DNA of 64,000 nt, from assembly GCA_038503065.1 (NCBI GenBank), contig JBCAMK010000011.1:620001-684000 (forward strand). The letters run 5' to 3'. The notes beneath the pieces were generated by a model. The model was not told the DNA's origin. It was given only the letters and a program-made list of their open reading frames with translations, and did no database searches. Positions 24,558-37,428 of this stretch are shown one piece after another; the stretch's first letter is position 1; each line of letters begins with the position of its first letter. The translations under genes were made by a program, and so were the position numbers. The DNA comes from Paragyromitra xinjiangensis. Lineage: Eukaryota; Ascomycota; Pezizomycetes; Pezizales; Discinaceae.

Positions 24558-25974
24558 TCAGGTTTCTTCGTCACTTTCAAGCTCTTCATCGAGCTCATAG
24601 TCGACCCTCCCCTGTGAAATTTACCAGTACCATCCTCAAGTCTCTTCAAATAACATCCCGCAGCTCTTGCGGTCCTCGTCATTGACTTTGGTGATCTAGA
24701 TAGCGGTATCCTTGTGGAGAGGTTCTGAAACCCTTGCATGATATAGTATTTGGACTGTATGAAAGACTTTGCAGCCGACCAGTCGGGAGGGCCTCTAGGA
24801 TACTGTTGGCGGAGAGCACGAGCAAAATGGCGTCGGAGTGGTAAATTTCCCGTGTATTTTTCTTTTACGACGTCGTTGTCTCGAGTGAAGGTTGGGTATT
24901 CGTACAGTTCATAGAGAGGACCGATATGGGTGTATTCCCAGTCGATGATCCCTGATAGCTGCGGGACTCCATTTATGTCAACAAAATCACGTTTTGACCA
25001 TCTAAATCAGCATGAACGAGACGGTATGGGGCCTGCAGGTAAGGCTCCCCCTCGTGAGCCCCCAGATATGCCCCGAAGCGCAGCTCAATCCCCTTGGATA
25101 TGCTACCCAAGTCAGGCATAAAGGAGAGCAAGTAGCTTGATGTGGATTCGAAAGACCCTCGGGGCGAAGATACACAACTGACACGAATGAGAGGCCCAGT
25201 CCGTCCTCCCGGGGGTTTCTAATCCTGTCAAATTTGAGAGCAGCCATTTTTGCCAGGACACTAGCAATTTGTTCGAGTAAAATTTCCTCATTTTTGATAT
25301 CCAGGTCATCCCAGATCCTGTAGAGGTTGTGTCCAGGCATTCGCTCCAACGTTATTTGTGGGGCCTATGTTGTAAGGGTAGATCTCGGGGACCGGAGTGG
25401 AGGTGTTCGATTTAACATAACGAATTGTTTCCATTTTGCTCATAGCTTTCTCTATGCTCTCCTTTTGTCCGCTGAGTCGTGCAATACAACTCCATTCAGA
25501 GCGAATAGGAGTTTCCCAAGCGATATGCACAGGGGCAGCATCATCAACGGAAGTATCATCGCTAGCGGCTGGAGAACCTACATAATTGAACATACTGCCG
25601 TAACGGAGCATTCGCAAGATACCAGTCTACGCGAATCTGATGAACGCAGTAGGTAGAGCGAAGCGAGGAAGGGAGAGACGATACAAGTTAGATAACGGAG
25701 TTGTGGGAATATCTGAAGCAGTAGCGGGAACCTGAGCAACTGATACATTGGAGGTAGCTGACTCTGGAGCTATTAGCTCAAAGAACAAGACGAAGACTTC
25801 GTGGTTCCTTCCCGTGCTCACCTTTTAGGCCTGAATACATGGTCTGGATAGCGCGAGAAGGGCTTGTCTTTTCAGTTCATCAAAATTGAGAGTGAGTGCT
25901 CCAGGTTCGCCGTCGTTGCATTCACAACTCGAATAACCCGGGATATAGCCGTCATGCCTTGTAACCTGCGTCAT
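24558..25974 (-). pseudogene. Broken paralogue of the APH-family phosphotransferase
   Basis: From 25974 down, the minus strand aligns along its whole length with the intact APH gene at 1455-2546. It matches the start (HDGYIPGYSS), the NHEVFVLFFE strand, WSCIARL, the MERMPGHNLY hinge, the HADLDGQN catalytic loop, LSGIIDWEY, the RRHFARALRQQ helix and the acidic C-terminus, with a stop at 24558-24560. It is broken several ways. There is an in-frame TAA at 25825-25827, and an insertion of more than 200 bp between the FFE strand and WSCIARL. A 20-bp deletion near 25348 removes the VLM part of the hinge and shifts frame. Further frame changes lie between 25200 and 24960. No intron arrangement I tried repairs these together. 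Similarity does not obviously extend outside the coding region. Confidence 0.85.
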
Positions 25975-28577
25975 CTAAATTTAAATAGTGTTAGTAAGGC
26001 TTCTGGAGCTCAAGTCCTAAAAAGACATGAGGTATTCGCCTTAGAAAATGCAGAACTGATTGTGGATGGTTTGCCTAGAAAACAGTGCTGTGGTGGTCGA
26101 TTTCTGACGCTGACTAGATCGTAGAAAAGTGTCAAAATTCCTTGAATGTTGGAATTAAAATAGTTAGAGGGACTAGTAACCTGTATTTGAAGCGGCAAGG
26201 GTCACCGGACGGTTTATGCTGGCAGTGGTGATGACTGGTTTGATGAATGAAGGGTTTGTCGATTGAGAGCAAGTGCCGCGCCATTAGTTTATGAGTTTCT
26301 ACACAGATACTAGGGGCCTAGCTTCCCTGAATAATACATGTAGTTTCTTGTGAAGTTGACTATTTAGAACGGGAAAATAGGGAAACGGGGAGTAGCTTTA
26401 TGATTAAGTTTTAGTTCTCCCATATTCAAACCTTACGAGAGCAAAGTCTCCCAAAAAGGCTCGGGCAAGTGGAAGGAAGAGACCTCTAGGGGAAGTTTAC
26501 TGTAGATCTTGTAAAACGAGTTATTATCCCTGCTACGGTATGACCTGCGCAGCAGCCATAGGCAGTAGGGGATGGGAACGAGCCTAGGTATGACCTTAGA
26601 AAAGCCTATAGTCAACCGCCAATCACAGTAAATCGCTGGGTATAGAATTCCACTCGAAAAAAATCACAGCAAACCTAAAATGTTGGGTACTTCATATATT
26701 CACTTACGTTAGAAGTTTCGAGTCAGTTTCAGGCATAGCTTTGTGCAAATTGACATCAAACTAGCCACATCTCAGTGGGCTGAAGTGCGTTATACGAGTG
26801 ATTAATGGTGATTGCAGTTATGGTTTGTCCTGTGAATGATTTGATTTTCCGGGACATAAATTCACGGATGAAGTTTCCGTATCTTGCACCAAGGAGAGCT
26901 AATGGTTTGTTTCCGATCCAAAAAATCCCCAAGATAGCTACTTAGTAAAATAACCAAGACCGATAAGCATTCCGGGGTCACAGGTCTTCAATTCCGTCAA
27001 GCTTGAGAAATTCAACTCGGCAAAGCATCTGCAGCGTGTGAATCACTCAAGTGCTTTCTTTATCAGGGCGAAGGGCTCGGCTCCGTTTCTGGAGCATATC
27101 TCGAACGCAGACGTATGGTGGAGATATTGTAGTTGAAGCTCGCCTCTTCGCTTTGTCGGGGCTGAACTTAAGTGCTTCTGGCGCATCAAAATAGTGTCTC
27201 TGCTAACTGCCATACATGTTCCAGCAGCCTCAACAGCAAAATCCAAAAGAGGGAGGAGGGTGCTCATCCAACAGCCCAATTTTCCATCAATCGACCGGCT
27301 GTAGGGTCACCGCATCGATACTACTGGGTAGAGAAGATTATATCATGAGCACGGAGCCCAGTTACCAAGTCTTTGTTCCGAGTGGCGATCCTATAACCTG
27401 ACAGTCCCAAGCAAATGATATAAGTCTGGTGGATATATACGTGGATCCTCCTGATCACCGCTTAGGTGAGGTAAACCAACTTAGGGAACGACCGAAATAC
27501 TTGGGTCCTAAATCCTTCTGTCCAAGTCATGAGAACAGTGTAGGTCACCAGCACCCACAAAAAAAATCTCGAACGTTCTATGAGCGGAAGTCTCATAGAT
27601 CCATCTTTTTGTTTAGTACAGCAACTGGTGGGCTCGGACGGTAGGCTCGAGCTCTTGGTGGGTCAGGTTCAATCCAATCTAATGACAGAAAAGCATAATT
27701 AAAGGTGCAAGTTTTTCTCGAAACCCGCTGATCGAGAGTCTCATCAAAGTGAATATCTAAACAAGATGTCAGCTGAGGCGGCTTGTCGAGATACGGATGT
27801 TTGTTTGTGGTGGATACAGTATGGCGTTAGGCCGCCAAGACCATTGGACTCAAATCGAGGGGAAAACCGTTACGAAATTCCTCACACCAACCAGGACGTT
27901 GCCTCCCGCAGCTAAGTGGAAAAAATAAAAATAAAACATCAGGACCGTTTACTATCCATCAAAACCGTCCGTTGTTTAAACCGTTTGTGGGGTTGGTCAT
28001 AATCCTCATCCGTCGAGGTGCATTCAAAATCGGAGATCCCGCGATCTGATTGCGGCTCTTGCACAAGCCTTTTTATTCTTGCTTTCCCACCCGCACCATG
28101 TGAAAGCGGGGTGAGGAGTGCGGGGTATCCCGACGATGTTTTAGTTTCGTTTCCCCAGGGTTTGTGGTTACGCTACTTTGGGTAGGTGGAGGGGAACAAA
28201 CGATACTTGCAAGCCGCATGAGGTTCGGTCTTGGTTTGAATTCGCGCTTGGACATCTAGTAGACAAAAATATAAGGCACAAAGTTTAACAGTGATTTAGA
28301 ACAACACGTGTGAAAAAAGCTAATTTTTTTTGATTCTTCTTGTGCCTAGGCAAATCTTTCCTTTCTTCTTTTGGTGCAAGGGGGAGGGGGGGGGCAAAAA
28401 AATAAAGCGAGACTGCCCCTGATAAGGGGACTAGAAACATAGTGGGAAAGATAGTAAGAAAACCGTCATCACCCTGCAACGACACGATTCAATACGCCCC
28501 TAGCGCCCTACATTTCTATCCACATCCTTTTCTTCCCACAAGTTCGTCCCATCCCAGCCCCTAGGGGTTGTATGCTA
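25975..28577. other. Gene-poor 2.6-kb spacer
   Basis: No supported gene. It contains TACATGTA at 26335-26342 and a one-mismatch copy of the bipartite motif at 26795-26811. A G/A homopolymer-rich patch (28370-28410) lies downstream of the next minus-strand gene. Confidence 0.5.
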
Positions 28578-29522
28578 TCATCTACCAACAACACCCCCCC
28601 TTTGAGCAACCCCATCAAACAACCTCATCCTCCCCTGAATCCCTCCTCCGTCTCCAGATATCTTATCCCCAAATTCCACACCAACACCTAAAACCCCACC
28701 TGTCTGCATCTGCTGCGGCACAACCTGGGGCCGTCTGTGTTGTTCTTCAACTAATTTGTCCAGCGGTGCACCAAGGACACGATATTTCTCCCATTCGATT
28801 GGTGGGCAGCGGAAGATCTCTTGTGGCTTTGGAAGATCTTTATGCCCGGCAAAGGCAGTGTAGTGCTTTTTCTTTTTCTTAGTAGTGGTTGATGTACCTT
28901 CCTCGTCCGAGGACCCAGATGTGGTGCCGTACTCGCTAGAGGGGGAACCCCGCGCGAGCTCCTGGATGTAATCTATAAATTCTACTGGTTGGTCCATCGC
29001 TTGGAGACGTAGCTCCTCTAGCGTCTGGATATCTTTTCTCGCACGCTCGCGCTGCAACATCAGGAGCCTTAGAGTGCTCCGCAGCGCGATGGAATCTGTG
29101 TTTGTAGAGGAGGTAGAGGAGGTGGAAGAAGTACTTGATGTAGCAGAAGTACTTGGTGTTGTTGTGGTTTTCGAAATAGTTGAGGTCTCCGGATGGGTGG
29201 CTTTTACATCCGGAGTAATTGATGTAGTCTGTGATGAGGAGACACGGGGTGCATCTACAGGGGCCATAGGCGGGGATGGAGGCGGCTTTGGGGTTTGGGC
29301 TGGGGTAGATAGCGGAGAGTAAACCGGCGACGGATCCAGATCAAGGTCGGGGTCGGAGTTGGATGGCGGAGTGTGGGTTTGAAGAGCGGTCGGGGCGGGC
29401 GAGGGAGAGGCGCGATGCATTGATGGGGCGGGGGCGGTGATGTTGCCGGTGGGGGGAGGAGGTGGAGGAGGTAGTAGGCGGCTGCTGTTGTTGGCAATAG
29501 GACCCGGAGTGCGCGGCGGCAT
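28578..29522 (-). CDS. Conserved Pro/Ser/Thr-rich fungal protein of unknown function
   Basis: A single 314-aa exon from the ATG at 29522. The frame is open to 29741 without another ATG. The N-terminal half is low complexity: a run of seven prolines near residue 18 and a four-fold Ser-Thr-Ser repeat encoded around 29100-29140. The C-terminal half is better ordered. It has a helix with ALRSTLRLLMLQRERARKD, an acidic/basic linker with KKKKKHYTAF, then the conserved-looking segment LPKPQEIFRCPPIEWEKY followed by a basic stretch. From memory that C-terminal pattern (PQ..RCPPI.W..Y) recurs in uncharacterised Pezizomycotina proteins. No catalytic motif, signal or membrane segment is visible. It is divergently placed to RAD53 across 2.6 kb. 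Confidence 0.65.
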   Translation of the reverse strand: MPPRTPGPIANNSSRLLPPPPPPPTGNITAPAPSMHRASPSPAPTALQTHTPPSNSDPDLDLDPSPVYSPLSTPAQTPKPPPSPPMAPVDAPRVSSSQTTSITPDVKATHPETSTISKTTTTPSTSATSSTSSTSSTSSTNTDSIALRSTLRLLMLQRERARKDIQTLEELRLQAMDQPVEFIDYIQELARGSPSSEYGTTSGSSDEEGTSTTTKKKKKHYTAFAGHKDLPKPQEIFRCPPIEWEKYRVLGAPLDKLVEEQHRRPQVVPQQMQTGGVLGVGVEFGDKISGDGGGIQGRMRLFDGVAQRGGVVGR

Positions 29523-32127
29523 GGAGGGGTTGCTATGCGGAGTGCAGACAGCGGAGGACAGCCGAAGGACAACCGAAAAGCAAGCAGCGACAGCAGCAGG
29601 ATCTGGATGGACGAGCAAGGTGAGACGAGAAGCGGTGAGGTCAAAAATGTTGAGCTGTCGTTTGGGGGTGGATGAGGCTATGACGCGAGCGAGGCTTGGC
29701 GCGGGAAGAAGCTCGAGCGTTTTTTGCACTGGCCGCCACACAGCTTTTGCTCGTTACAGCTCGTTGTTTCAACTCTCGCCTATCAACTTCCACTGGTTAA
29801 CAACGCTTGGGCGAGATATTGAGATGATTCTTGCACGGACGGATGTCACAAAGCGGCAGAGATTGACGGTTGTGATCGCAACACTCTGAAGAACCAGCGG
29901 AGATTGGTTGATGCCAGCCAAGTGGTATTTTCTGCCTATATGTGCTGCACTTATTACCTGCTTTTGTCTGACATCTCGGAAGGAGAAATTTCTCTCACTT
30001 GATGACAACGGCTATAGATCAACCCCACCCCTCGGTAATCCCCTAAATGATTGCTGAGACAGAAAAAGGGAGAAACTGGGGGGGCAAAATCCACAGATGA
30101 TTATCAACATAGTTGTGGTTATTAATCACAGCCGAAAGCTCTGTTGCCAGAAACATCTATCGGCGAAGGGGTATTTCTTCTCCTAAGTCCTGATACCTAA
30201 ACAACGAAAATCGGACGGAAAATCGAGCATAGAAAAAGGCCCGGTATACGAGGTGTGTAGACTTGCAGACTAGATCCCTTTTATGATTGAACTCATGCTT
30301 GTGTCAGGGGCTCATAGACGGGAGCCCTCGCAATTCATATGGCGATTCCATAGACCAGATGACCCGATCGGAATATGTATCAACAGTTAGATCTATTTTG
30401 TGTCACTATTTCGCACGGTAGCGTATTGCTCAGAACTTCTCGAAAAGATGCCCCCTGCAAGAAGCAAAGATCAGGTAACCTTGCTCCGCAGCGGGCTTGC
30501 CTTTGAAACCTAATGTGGTCTAACGCGATGAGGCAATGTTATGGGTCAACCACCCCTGCACTCCACATCTTAGTACATCGTGATGTTTTTTCGCCGCTGC
30601 GGCTTATCTCTCCGTCTTTCCAGCGGGTTGGTTTGGGGGCCCTTGCATCTCTTGTCTTGTTCTCCTTTTTGTCTTCTTTCGCTTCTTTGTAGTAGTTCTC
30701 TTCGAGGTTCAAACGCGCCTATCCGCCCTATCGCTATTGTTTTTTTGGTTGTTTATCTGCTTCGGGGGTGTGGAGGGGTACTCACCAAGCAGTGTTGTTT
30801 ACTCTAATTGACTCATTCGCACCCGAACTTGCTAGTTTGCTCGCCGTTTTCCACCCACTTCTTTCTGTTTTATTCTGAGTGGGTTCCTGGTTCCTGGGTC
30901 TCCATCGCGGCCATCGAGGTCATCGGTTGTTCTCCATCTGCCGCACAGGGCTAAAGTGGTATGGCTCTCTACTTGCACATGTCATGGCTGCCTGGCATAG
31001 CATTCCAACTCTGTAATTGCACCACCGTTGTCGAGCTAGACGAGCTGAATGAGTTCCGTGATAATGCAGGGGAAAGCAGGTTGCCTCGTCTCATCGCACT
31101 TCTTCCAGGCACGTCCCGTCCCACTCGAAGCAAGGCAAGAAGAATATTTCGAAAAACCACTTTACGCGGGAGCACGTGAGAAGGTGGCTTCGCGTGCTGA
31201 TTTAGAGTTTTCGCCTGTCCGTCACTGCGCTCCCGCCCGTCGCGTCCCTTTGCAATTCCGCCGTGCGAGCTATACCTTTCTCTTCTGCTTTGCTTGTCGC
31301 CTCTGAGCCCTGCCTTCCCGAACGATAGTCAGTATACAGAGTGAACGTAACGAATAAGACTTACGCGATTTCGGAGTGCTCAGTACTTACCTGCTACTTC
31401 TGGCGGAACTTTTACGCGTTCGCAGGGCGAGCGAGGGATTTGCCTGGCTGCTGCCTAGTCTATCGATATAGAGGGAGTGTATGCACGCACATGAATCCCC
31501 ACTTTCGCTTCACTGTTCTTTATGTCAATTCATCAGTATAGCCAGATCAGAGGTTAACAGGAAGAGAAAAAAAAAGTAGAGCCCCCACAACTACCATCTC
31601 GCACACCAAAGTTCCCACGTCACGAAATTCGCCCAAACAGCCCCTGGCACACCAAATCGTTACGAATCTGCCTTGTGTGTCGGACCTCTCTCCAAGCTTG
31701 CGCGTCACAAGGCTCCGATTTCGAGATTTGTGACCGCCGTTTCGCACATCGAGCTTGTGTCCCACATACGAAACTCCAATCATATCCCGCTGAAGACCTC
31801 ATAAAGGAAATATTCGTCACATATCCATCCTATTCAAACCGGTCACTGACTCACATCTTATGTGTCTCCGCTGTTGCGGGTCCCAAACAAGCAATTGGTA
31901 GTCCAGCCTGCAAAATTGGCGGCTGTGGAGGAAGAAAAAAATAATTCAAGAAAGCCACCCAACTCCTACGCAAATTATCACGTAATATTCTTTGTCTGCC
32001 GCACCTGAGGGCAGACGATAAATAGCGGCTGTTCCCCTTTTTTTCGTCTCAGCAATCCTACCATTATTCACATCCCATCCCATCCCATCCCATCTCATCC
32101 CAATCAATTAATACACAATCAATCACA
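29523..32127. other. Divergent intergenic region (promoter side of RAD53/CHK2)
   Basis: Long spacer between divergent genes. No coding frame is supported. A TATA-like GATAAATAG lies at about 32019-32027 and a CATCC microsatellite lies in the probable RAD53 5' leader. The region 30580-30800 is T/C-rich. Confidence 0.4.
32071..32101 (+). repeat. CATCC pentanucleotide microsatellite in RAD53 leader
   Basis: Six CATCC-type units (one is CATCT-like) in tandem, ending 26 bases before the RAD53 start codon. Confidence 0.8.
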
Positions 32128-35100
32128 ATGGAGGAAGAAGCTACGCAGCCGGCGACCCAACCGCTGCCCGGTCACAACGGGGTAGCACCATCGGGCAATG
32201 ATAACTACCTTGCGGGAGTTATCTGCTTGCTTCACCCTTCATCCCCTGCGGCATATGCCCTCGTAGAACGCCTGTACCAGGAGAAGCCTGTCCATCTACT
32301 AAAGTTTCCGGATGCAAGCCCGGGTCACGTTCTGGACGCCGAAAATCCTGCCGATGACGAGGATGAGGAAGATCTGCCAACCCAACTTGCGACCCCTCGT
32401 CAAGTATGCGGCGAAGAGGGGTTGGACATTGCTCTCCGAAGCAAACCGGGGCCGAAGGACCCGGATCTGGGATTTGTGTTCGGGCGAAATCATCACAAGT
32501 GTGATGTTGTGATCGGAGAGAGAAAGGGATTTCGAAGAATCTCGAATGTGCACTTTCGAATCTACCAAAATCCGACTGGAGTCCTAATGCTCGAGGACTA
32601 TTCCACGAACGGTACATGGGTTGACTCGAACAAGCTTGGTGGAACCGCCGCTGGTGAGCCTGCCCACAAAAATGGTACTACCCATGCGCTTTTTGCAGGA
32701 AGTATCATTAGTGTGGCGCGAGGTAGCGTAGATATGTTGAGGTTTGTCGTCAGAATCCCCAATCAGTCGGGAAGCGGACTATGCCCCCCTGGGACTCCAG
32801 CAAGCCCAAGCCCAAATGGCCAACCTGGAGTTGGGATCGATCCGGGACCGCCTTCACCTTCACCCATACCTCCGAAGATCGTAACTACCCCAAGAACGCC
32901 TCACACAAATCTCGCAGCGATTCGCCGCGCACCGCTGCCCCCGCTACAAGCTCATCAGATGCATACATCCGTAAATGTGCACAAAGATCTTGGGTGGAAT
33001 GGTGGAGGGATCTACAAGATTGAAGGTATCATTGGAGCGGGAGCGTTTGCTACGGTTAAGCGAGCCGTTTTTAGAAGGACTGGTGAGGTGTTTGCCGTCA
33101 AGGTGATCCAAAAGAGAACAGTCGTAAGCCACACCACAAGCGTGAGGAAAGAGGTAGAGATTCTCGAAAAGTTGAACCATGTAAGTATCTATCCTGTGTT
33201 CATCCTCTCTTATATTCACCCTGCTAGTCTTTTCTTATCTCCCCTATCTCCATGTATCAACGCTAACTCTTTCATCCTCATAGCCTAACATCGTCGGCTG
33301 CAAGGAGTATCACGAAGATGGGCAGCATCTCTACATCGTTATGGAGTTTGTGGGAGGAGGCGACTTGAATGACTACCTGAGAAATCACCACCATATGCGT
33401 GAAGACAAAGTCCAGGAAGTTTCTCGGCAAGTCTTGCGGGGAATCGAGTACGTTCACGGGATGGGTATCTCCCATCGTGACCTCAAACCGGACAACATCC
33501 TGATGGCTTCGGAGGAGCCACTCGTCGTCAAGATCTCCGATTTCGGCCTTGCAAAGATGGTCCAGGCCGAAGAAACCTTCCTGAAGACCTTTTGCGGGAC
33601 AATGCTCTACTTGGCACCGGAAGTGTACCCCGGGTATGCCACGGCGTTGGTGGCTGGCGCGGGCAGCGTGAAACGCAAGAGGAACCCGAGGGAGGATGCT
33701 GGACGAGAAGATGGCAAGAACGAGAAGCAGAAGAAACGGTACAATCAAGCTGTCGATATGTGGAGCTTCGGCTGTGTTATCCACACGCTTCTTACCGGAA
33801 AGCCAGCTTTTGAAGGCAAGAATGCGGACGATATGTTGAGAGTTATTCTCAAAGGATACACAGGCACAACGGCGCTCGAAAAGACACTTGGACGTGACTG
33901 CGACGATGCAAAGGACTTCATCACAAGGTTACTCCAGGTCAATCCCGCAATGAGGATGCATGAGCAAGAGGCTCTGAAGCATGATTGGCTTAAGAAAGGC
34001 AGCGACGTTTCCTCTTCTAGTATGGAACAAGATGAAGAGGAAGAAATATCTCGCGAAAATGCTCAAGACAATATGCTGGTGTCGAATGGACTCGGGAATG
34101 AAGATGAGTACCACATCGTTGATGAAGCAGCGAGTGAAGACCTAGGATGGCAAAAAGCACCGTCGGCGGCTATTTTTCAATGGGTAGACTCAGTCCGCAA
34201 ATCCAATAACGAGGAACTCTCTACGCCGAAACCCCACGACGCCCTTCTCGGAGCTGTTAGACGGATGAGTTTCGATCAATCGGGGAATAAAATGTCAATA
34301 AGCAACGAAGAATCTGCCGATGACAGCTTCCGTTCGCTGGACGCCGAGTCCCACGCTAGTGGCAGTAAAATGTTCAGAAGGCCTCCCGGCATATCCAACC
34401 AGAGGAGCTCTAGCATCTCCCCGGAGGGTGACTACTCCATGTGTTCCACCGGATCAGCAGTGCTTCCAGACAGTGCGCCTCGCGCAACACCTCAGACTGG
34501 AGAGCCCTTCCAATTCGACTCACGTGCAGAGTTTCAATTCGCCAGTCCAGCGGTTGCCAGTTCTAACCCCCGAGGCCCCAAAGCCCAAGGACGAAGTTTG
34601 AGCGAAGGTTCACTCGCCACCACAGAGGCGATGGTAGGCAAACTGAAAGTCGCCTCTCCATCCCCACACCAGACCCCACCTCCGAGGATCAATGAGCCCA
34701 ACGAGCAGAAGAATAACCAGGCTGAGGTTGCCGAAATCTCATCCTTTGACGATCCAGCCGTGATCTACTCGACCCCTCTGTCCCTAATGATTCGGCCTGA
34801 TGACGACGTTCCTATGACCCCCCAACAAAAAACCTATAGATCGTCAATCCCAAGGAACCACGCCCCACTGTCGCAACCACGTAACGTTCAATCGCAAGCA
34901 GAAACCGGAAACTTTGCCAGGCCGAACACCCCATGGGGCAGACTTGTACCTATTTCCGGTTCCATCACAGGCTCTACCGTTTCCCTCAACAAACTAATGG
35001 TAACTATCGGACGTTCTTCAATCTGTTCGAGTGTACTGCAAGACATCCGCGTCTCCAAGGCGCATTTTGCTATATTACTCGCAAATCCAGAGCTCAGTGT

Positions 35101-35431
35101 TCAGCCCACCAATGACGTGGCCTGGTATCCAAAGGAGAATATGATCGCTTGGTTCAAGGTGGTCGGGACCAACGGATGCTTCCTGAATGGGAGGAAAAAG
35201 CGCAAGGGATCTATGGGGAGAATCTACAATGGTGATGTCGTTCACCTCTTCAAAGAAGACATAGATGGGCAGTGTCAATTTATCGCCTATAAGTGTGAAC
35301 TCAAGATTGGGATTCACAAGAGACACGAGCTCGAACTAAGCGATGAGGATATGACATTAAAACAAAAGGCGGATGTTATGGCACATGGTATGAGCATGGG
35401 TATTAGCTTAGCTACTACCATGGAAATTTAA
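32128..35431 (+). CDS. RAD53: Checkpoint kinase Rad53/Chk2 with two FHA domains
   Basis: Exons 32128-33180 and 33284-35431 give 1066 aa. FHA1 lies at about 115-175, with GR at 119-120, S139..H142 and NG at 161-162 for phosphothreonine binding. TQ sites at T6, T10 and T85 are candidate targets of the upstream ATR/ATM kinases. The kinase domain (about 295-615) has the Gly loop GAGAFATVKRAV, the lysine in FAVKVI, HRDLKPDN (415-422), DFG (437-439) and APE. A basic insert before VDMWSFG is typical of Rad53-type kinases. FHA2 lies in the C-terminal fifth (TIGRSS, RVSKAHF, GTNGCFLNG). The order FHA-kinase-FHA matches yeast Rad53 rather than animal Chk2. The protein transduces DNA-damage and replication stress in the nucleus. 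The intron (103 nt) falls between LNH and PNIVG. Confidence 0.95.
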
Positions 35432-37089
35432 AGCCAATTAGGTATAAAAGGTATATGATATTCCTCTTTAGCTGTAAGCCAGAACTAACATTAAACCTTT
35501 AGTCTACTTAATAGATGCAATAATGCTGAGGAGGGATAAAATCGGTATCACTAATTTTTAAGATTTTCGCAAGTCTTTCTGTTTTGATTCTTCATTTGTC
35601 TCGTTCGTTTCATTGTCTATTCTAGTTCAGCTATTTAAATTTCATAGGCAAGGGAATTATATACCCTCTCCTCTCTTCACTCATACTTCGAGTTTTTATG
35701 ATGAATGGTTTTTTTACTACCTTATGCGAGCGTGAGTCTTTTTCGTGGTAATTTTTCATAGTAAGCGGGTTTGGCTTTTTGGTTTCTTCTTTCTCTTTTC
35801 CGCTTTTTTCACTTTGGGAGGCATTGTGTTTGTTGGTATCTGCACAGCGCCAGGCTTTCGTCTAGGAGTTCTTTTCTTTCCCCCTTCCGTCTTTCGTTCT
35901 CGTTTTCAGCTTCGAGCTTTAGATTGATTACATCCGGGTCTTGGGTACTCTAAACTTGTGAAAAGAGAGCCTAGACGAGGAGGGTATACTAGGGTTGGTA
36001 ATTGGTGTTCGATACTTTTCTCGATTTTGTATGTTTGTCATATTACGTTGATGTCATTTCTGTTGTCTATTACTATCGGAAGGTGTAGGATATGGATAGG
36101 GGGGAAAGGATCCGGAGCGGAGTTTTGGGACTGCTACTGGTGAACCCCACTTTCTTACCCAGTATAAATCTCCCTAGTGTATCTTTTATTCTGATTAGAA
36201 CGAAGAATTCGGTTCGGAAGGGTTTACCATCACATACAATCAAAAAATTTCCCGTTACTGAACGTAGGGACAACAAAAGGTTCTTGGGGTTAGACAAATT
36301 CGCCTCCTATACAATCTCACTGGTCCTGGAGGAGGAGGATCATCAACGAAAACGTTAGTAGATATAAAACTGTACGGTACAGTTGGGAGTGAGATATTTC
36401 TGCAATCATACATCTCATTTCATCACTCAGTTTCGCCTTATCTTGCAAATATCATGTACAAGGCCAGTACGTTTCTCTACTCAACCAATTAAATTTTATA
36501 CCTATTCCTATTTCTATCTTGGGGGAAGGACACGCTCCAATTCATGGATAAGGGAATTCCAGGAAAAGATAATGGCTAGGGGAAGCGAGAGGATTGGCAT
36601 TTACTCTCCCCGCGAAAGTCGCATACAAAGATCTCAGCTAGAATATTCATATACAAATGTCTTCTTGTTTTCCGAGAGAATTCGAAATAGAGTCCACGGG
36701 AAGTTCTATCGAGGTAGCCTTGAGCGCTCAAGAATAAGCCCCAAGGGGTTGCTCTTTACTACAGAGTGTTACATGTGATCAACAACCTCCAACCAATAGC
36801 CTCACAACCCATCACTCGAACAACCACGCCACTCAAAATTAGGCCTACCAGACAACACCAACCTCTATGGCCGACCTCACCTCCAATGTAGTACATAGAA
36901 AGGCCACCCACCACCCATCCTCTCACTTCCCCCATTTCCATCCAACACCAAAACAACGTATGTGGAGCCCACCCATTGGCCTCACACACTACAAAACCCC
37001 AATGTTTCCCCCTATCCCACGCACACCCACCAGCCACTCCACAAACAAACAAACACTACGCACCATAACACAAAACTAACATAGCCCAA
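35432..37089. other. Intergenic downstream of RAD53
   Basis: T-rich 3' region of RAD53, then spacer. CA-rich sequence (36780-37085) immediately precedes the next gene and may be its promoter or leader. No gene is supported. Confidence 0.5.
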
Positions 37090-37428
37090 ATGTGCAACCA
37101 CGCAACGACAATCCACACCTGCGGCCATCGAGCCCGCACCACAACCCCCCGGACACCGTGTGGTCCCTACTGTCCACAAACGATGGCTGTACCCACCCTT
37201 TGTCCAACATGCGTCATCGCCTCTCTGAACAAAACAAAGCGCGTTGAGGCAACTGGGATCAATGAGATATTGAGGAGAGTCGAATCCAGCCACGAGAACC
37301 AAATTACAAAAGATGAACAGATTCTGGACTGGCTCGAACGGATCGCAGAGGCTCGAACGCCGGGGACTGGAGAGGATGTGGGGGTGGACCTAGCGTGGGA
37401 GAATAATATCCTTGATTGGGTGCTTTGA
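37090..37428 (+). CDS. Small Cys/His-motif fungal protein
   Basis: A single 112-aa exon. The N-terminus has regularly spaced metal ligands: MCNHATTIHTCGH, then CGPYC and CPTC, i.e. CxH, CGH and paired cysteines within the first 45 residues. The remainder is a charged helix (about 55-112) rich in Glu/Arg with Trp-Leu pairs (DWLERI, DWVL). Short fungal proteins that begin with a CxxxxxxxxCGH-type knuckle and continue as a helix are common and unstudied. A structural zinc site with a helical interaction arm is the simplest reading. The CA-rich upstream DNA and a T-rich downstream region fit a complete small gene. Confidence 0.6.
   Translation: MCNHATTIHTCGHRARTTTPRTPCGPYCPQTMAVPTLCPTCVIASLNKTKRVEATGINEILRRVESSHENQITKDEQILDWLERIAEARTPGTGEDVGVDLAWENNILDWVL

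Noticed and set aside
24558..25974. Repeat-induced point mutation as the cause of the APH pseudogene
   Set aside because: The visible lesions are mainly insertions and deletions, and the inspected stop arose by several base changes not typical of C-to-T mutation. A formal RIP index was not computed.
32219..32617. Minus-strand open frame opposite the FHA1 domain of RAD53
   Set aside because: Lies wholly within a conserved coding exon on the plus strand.
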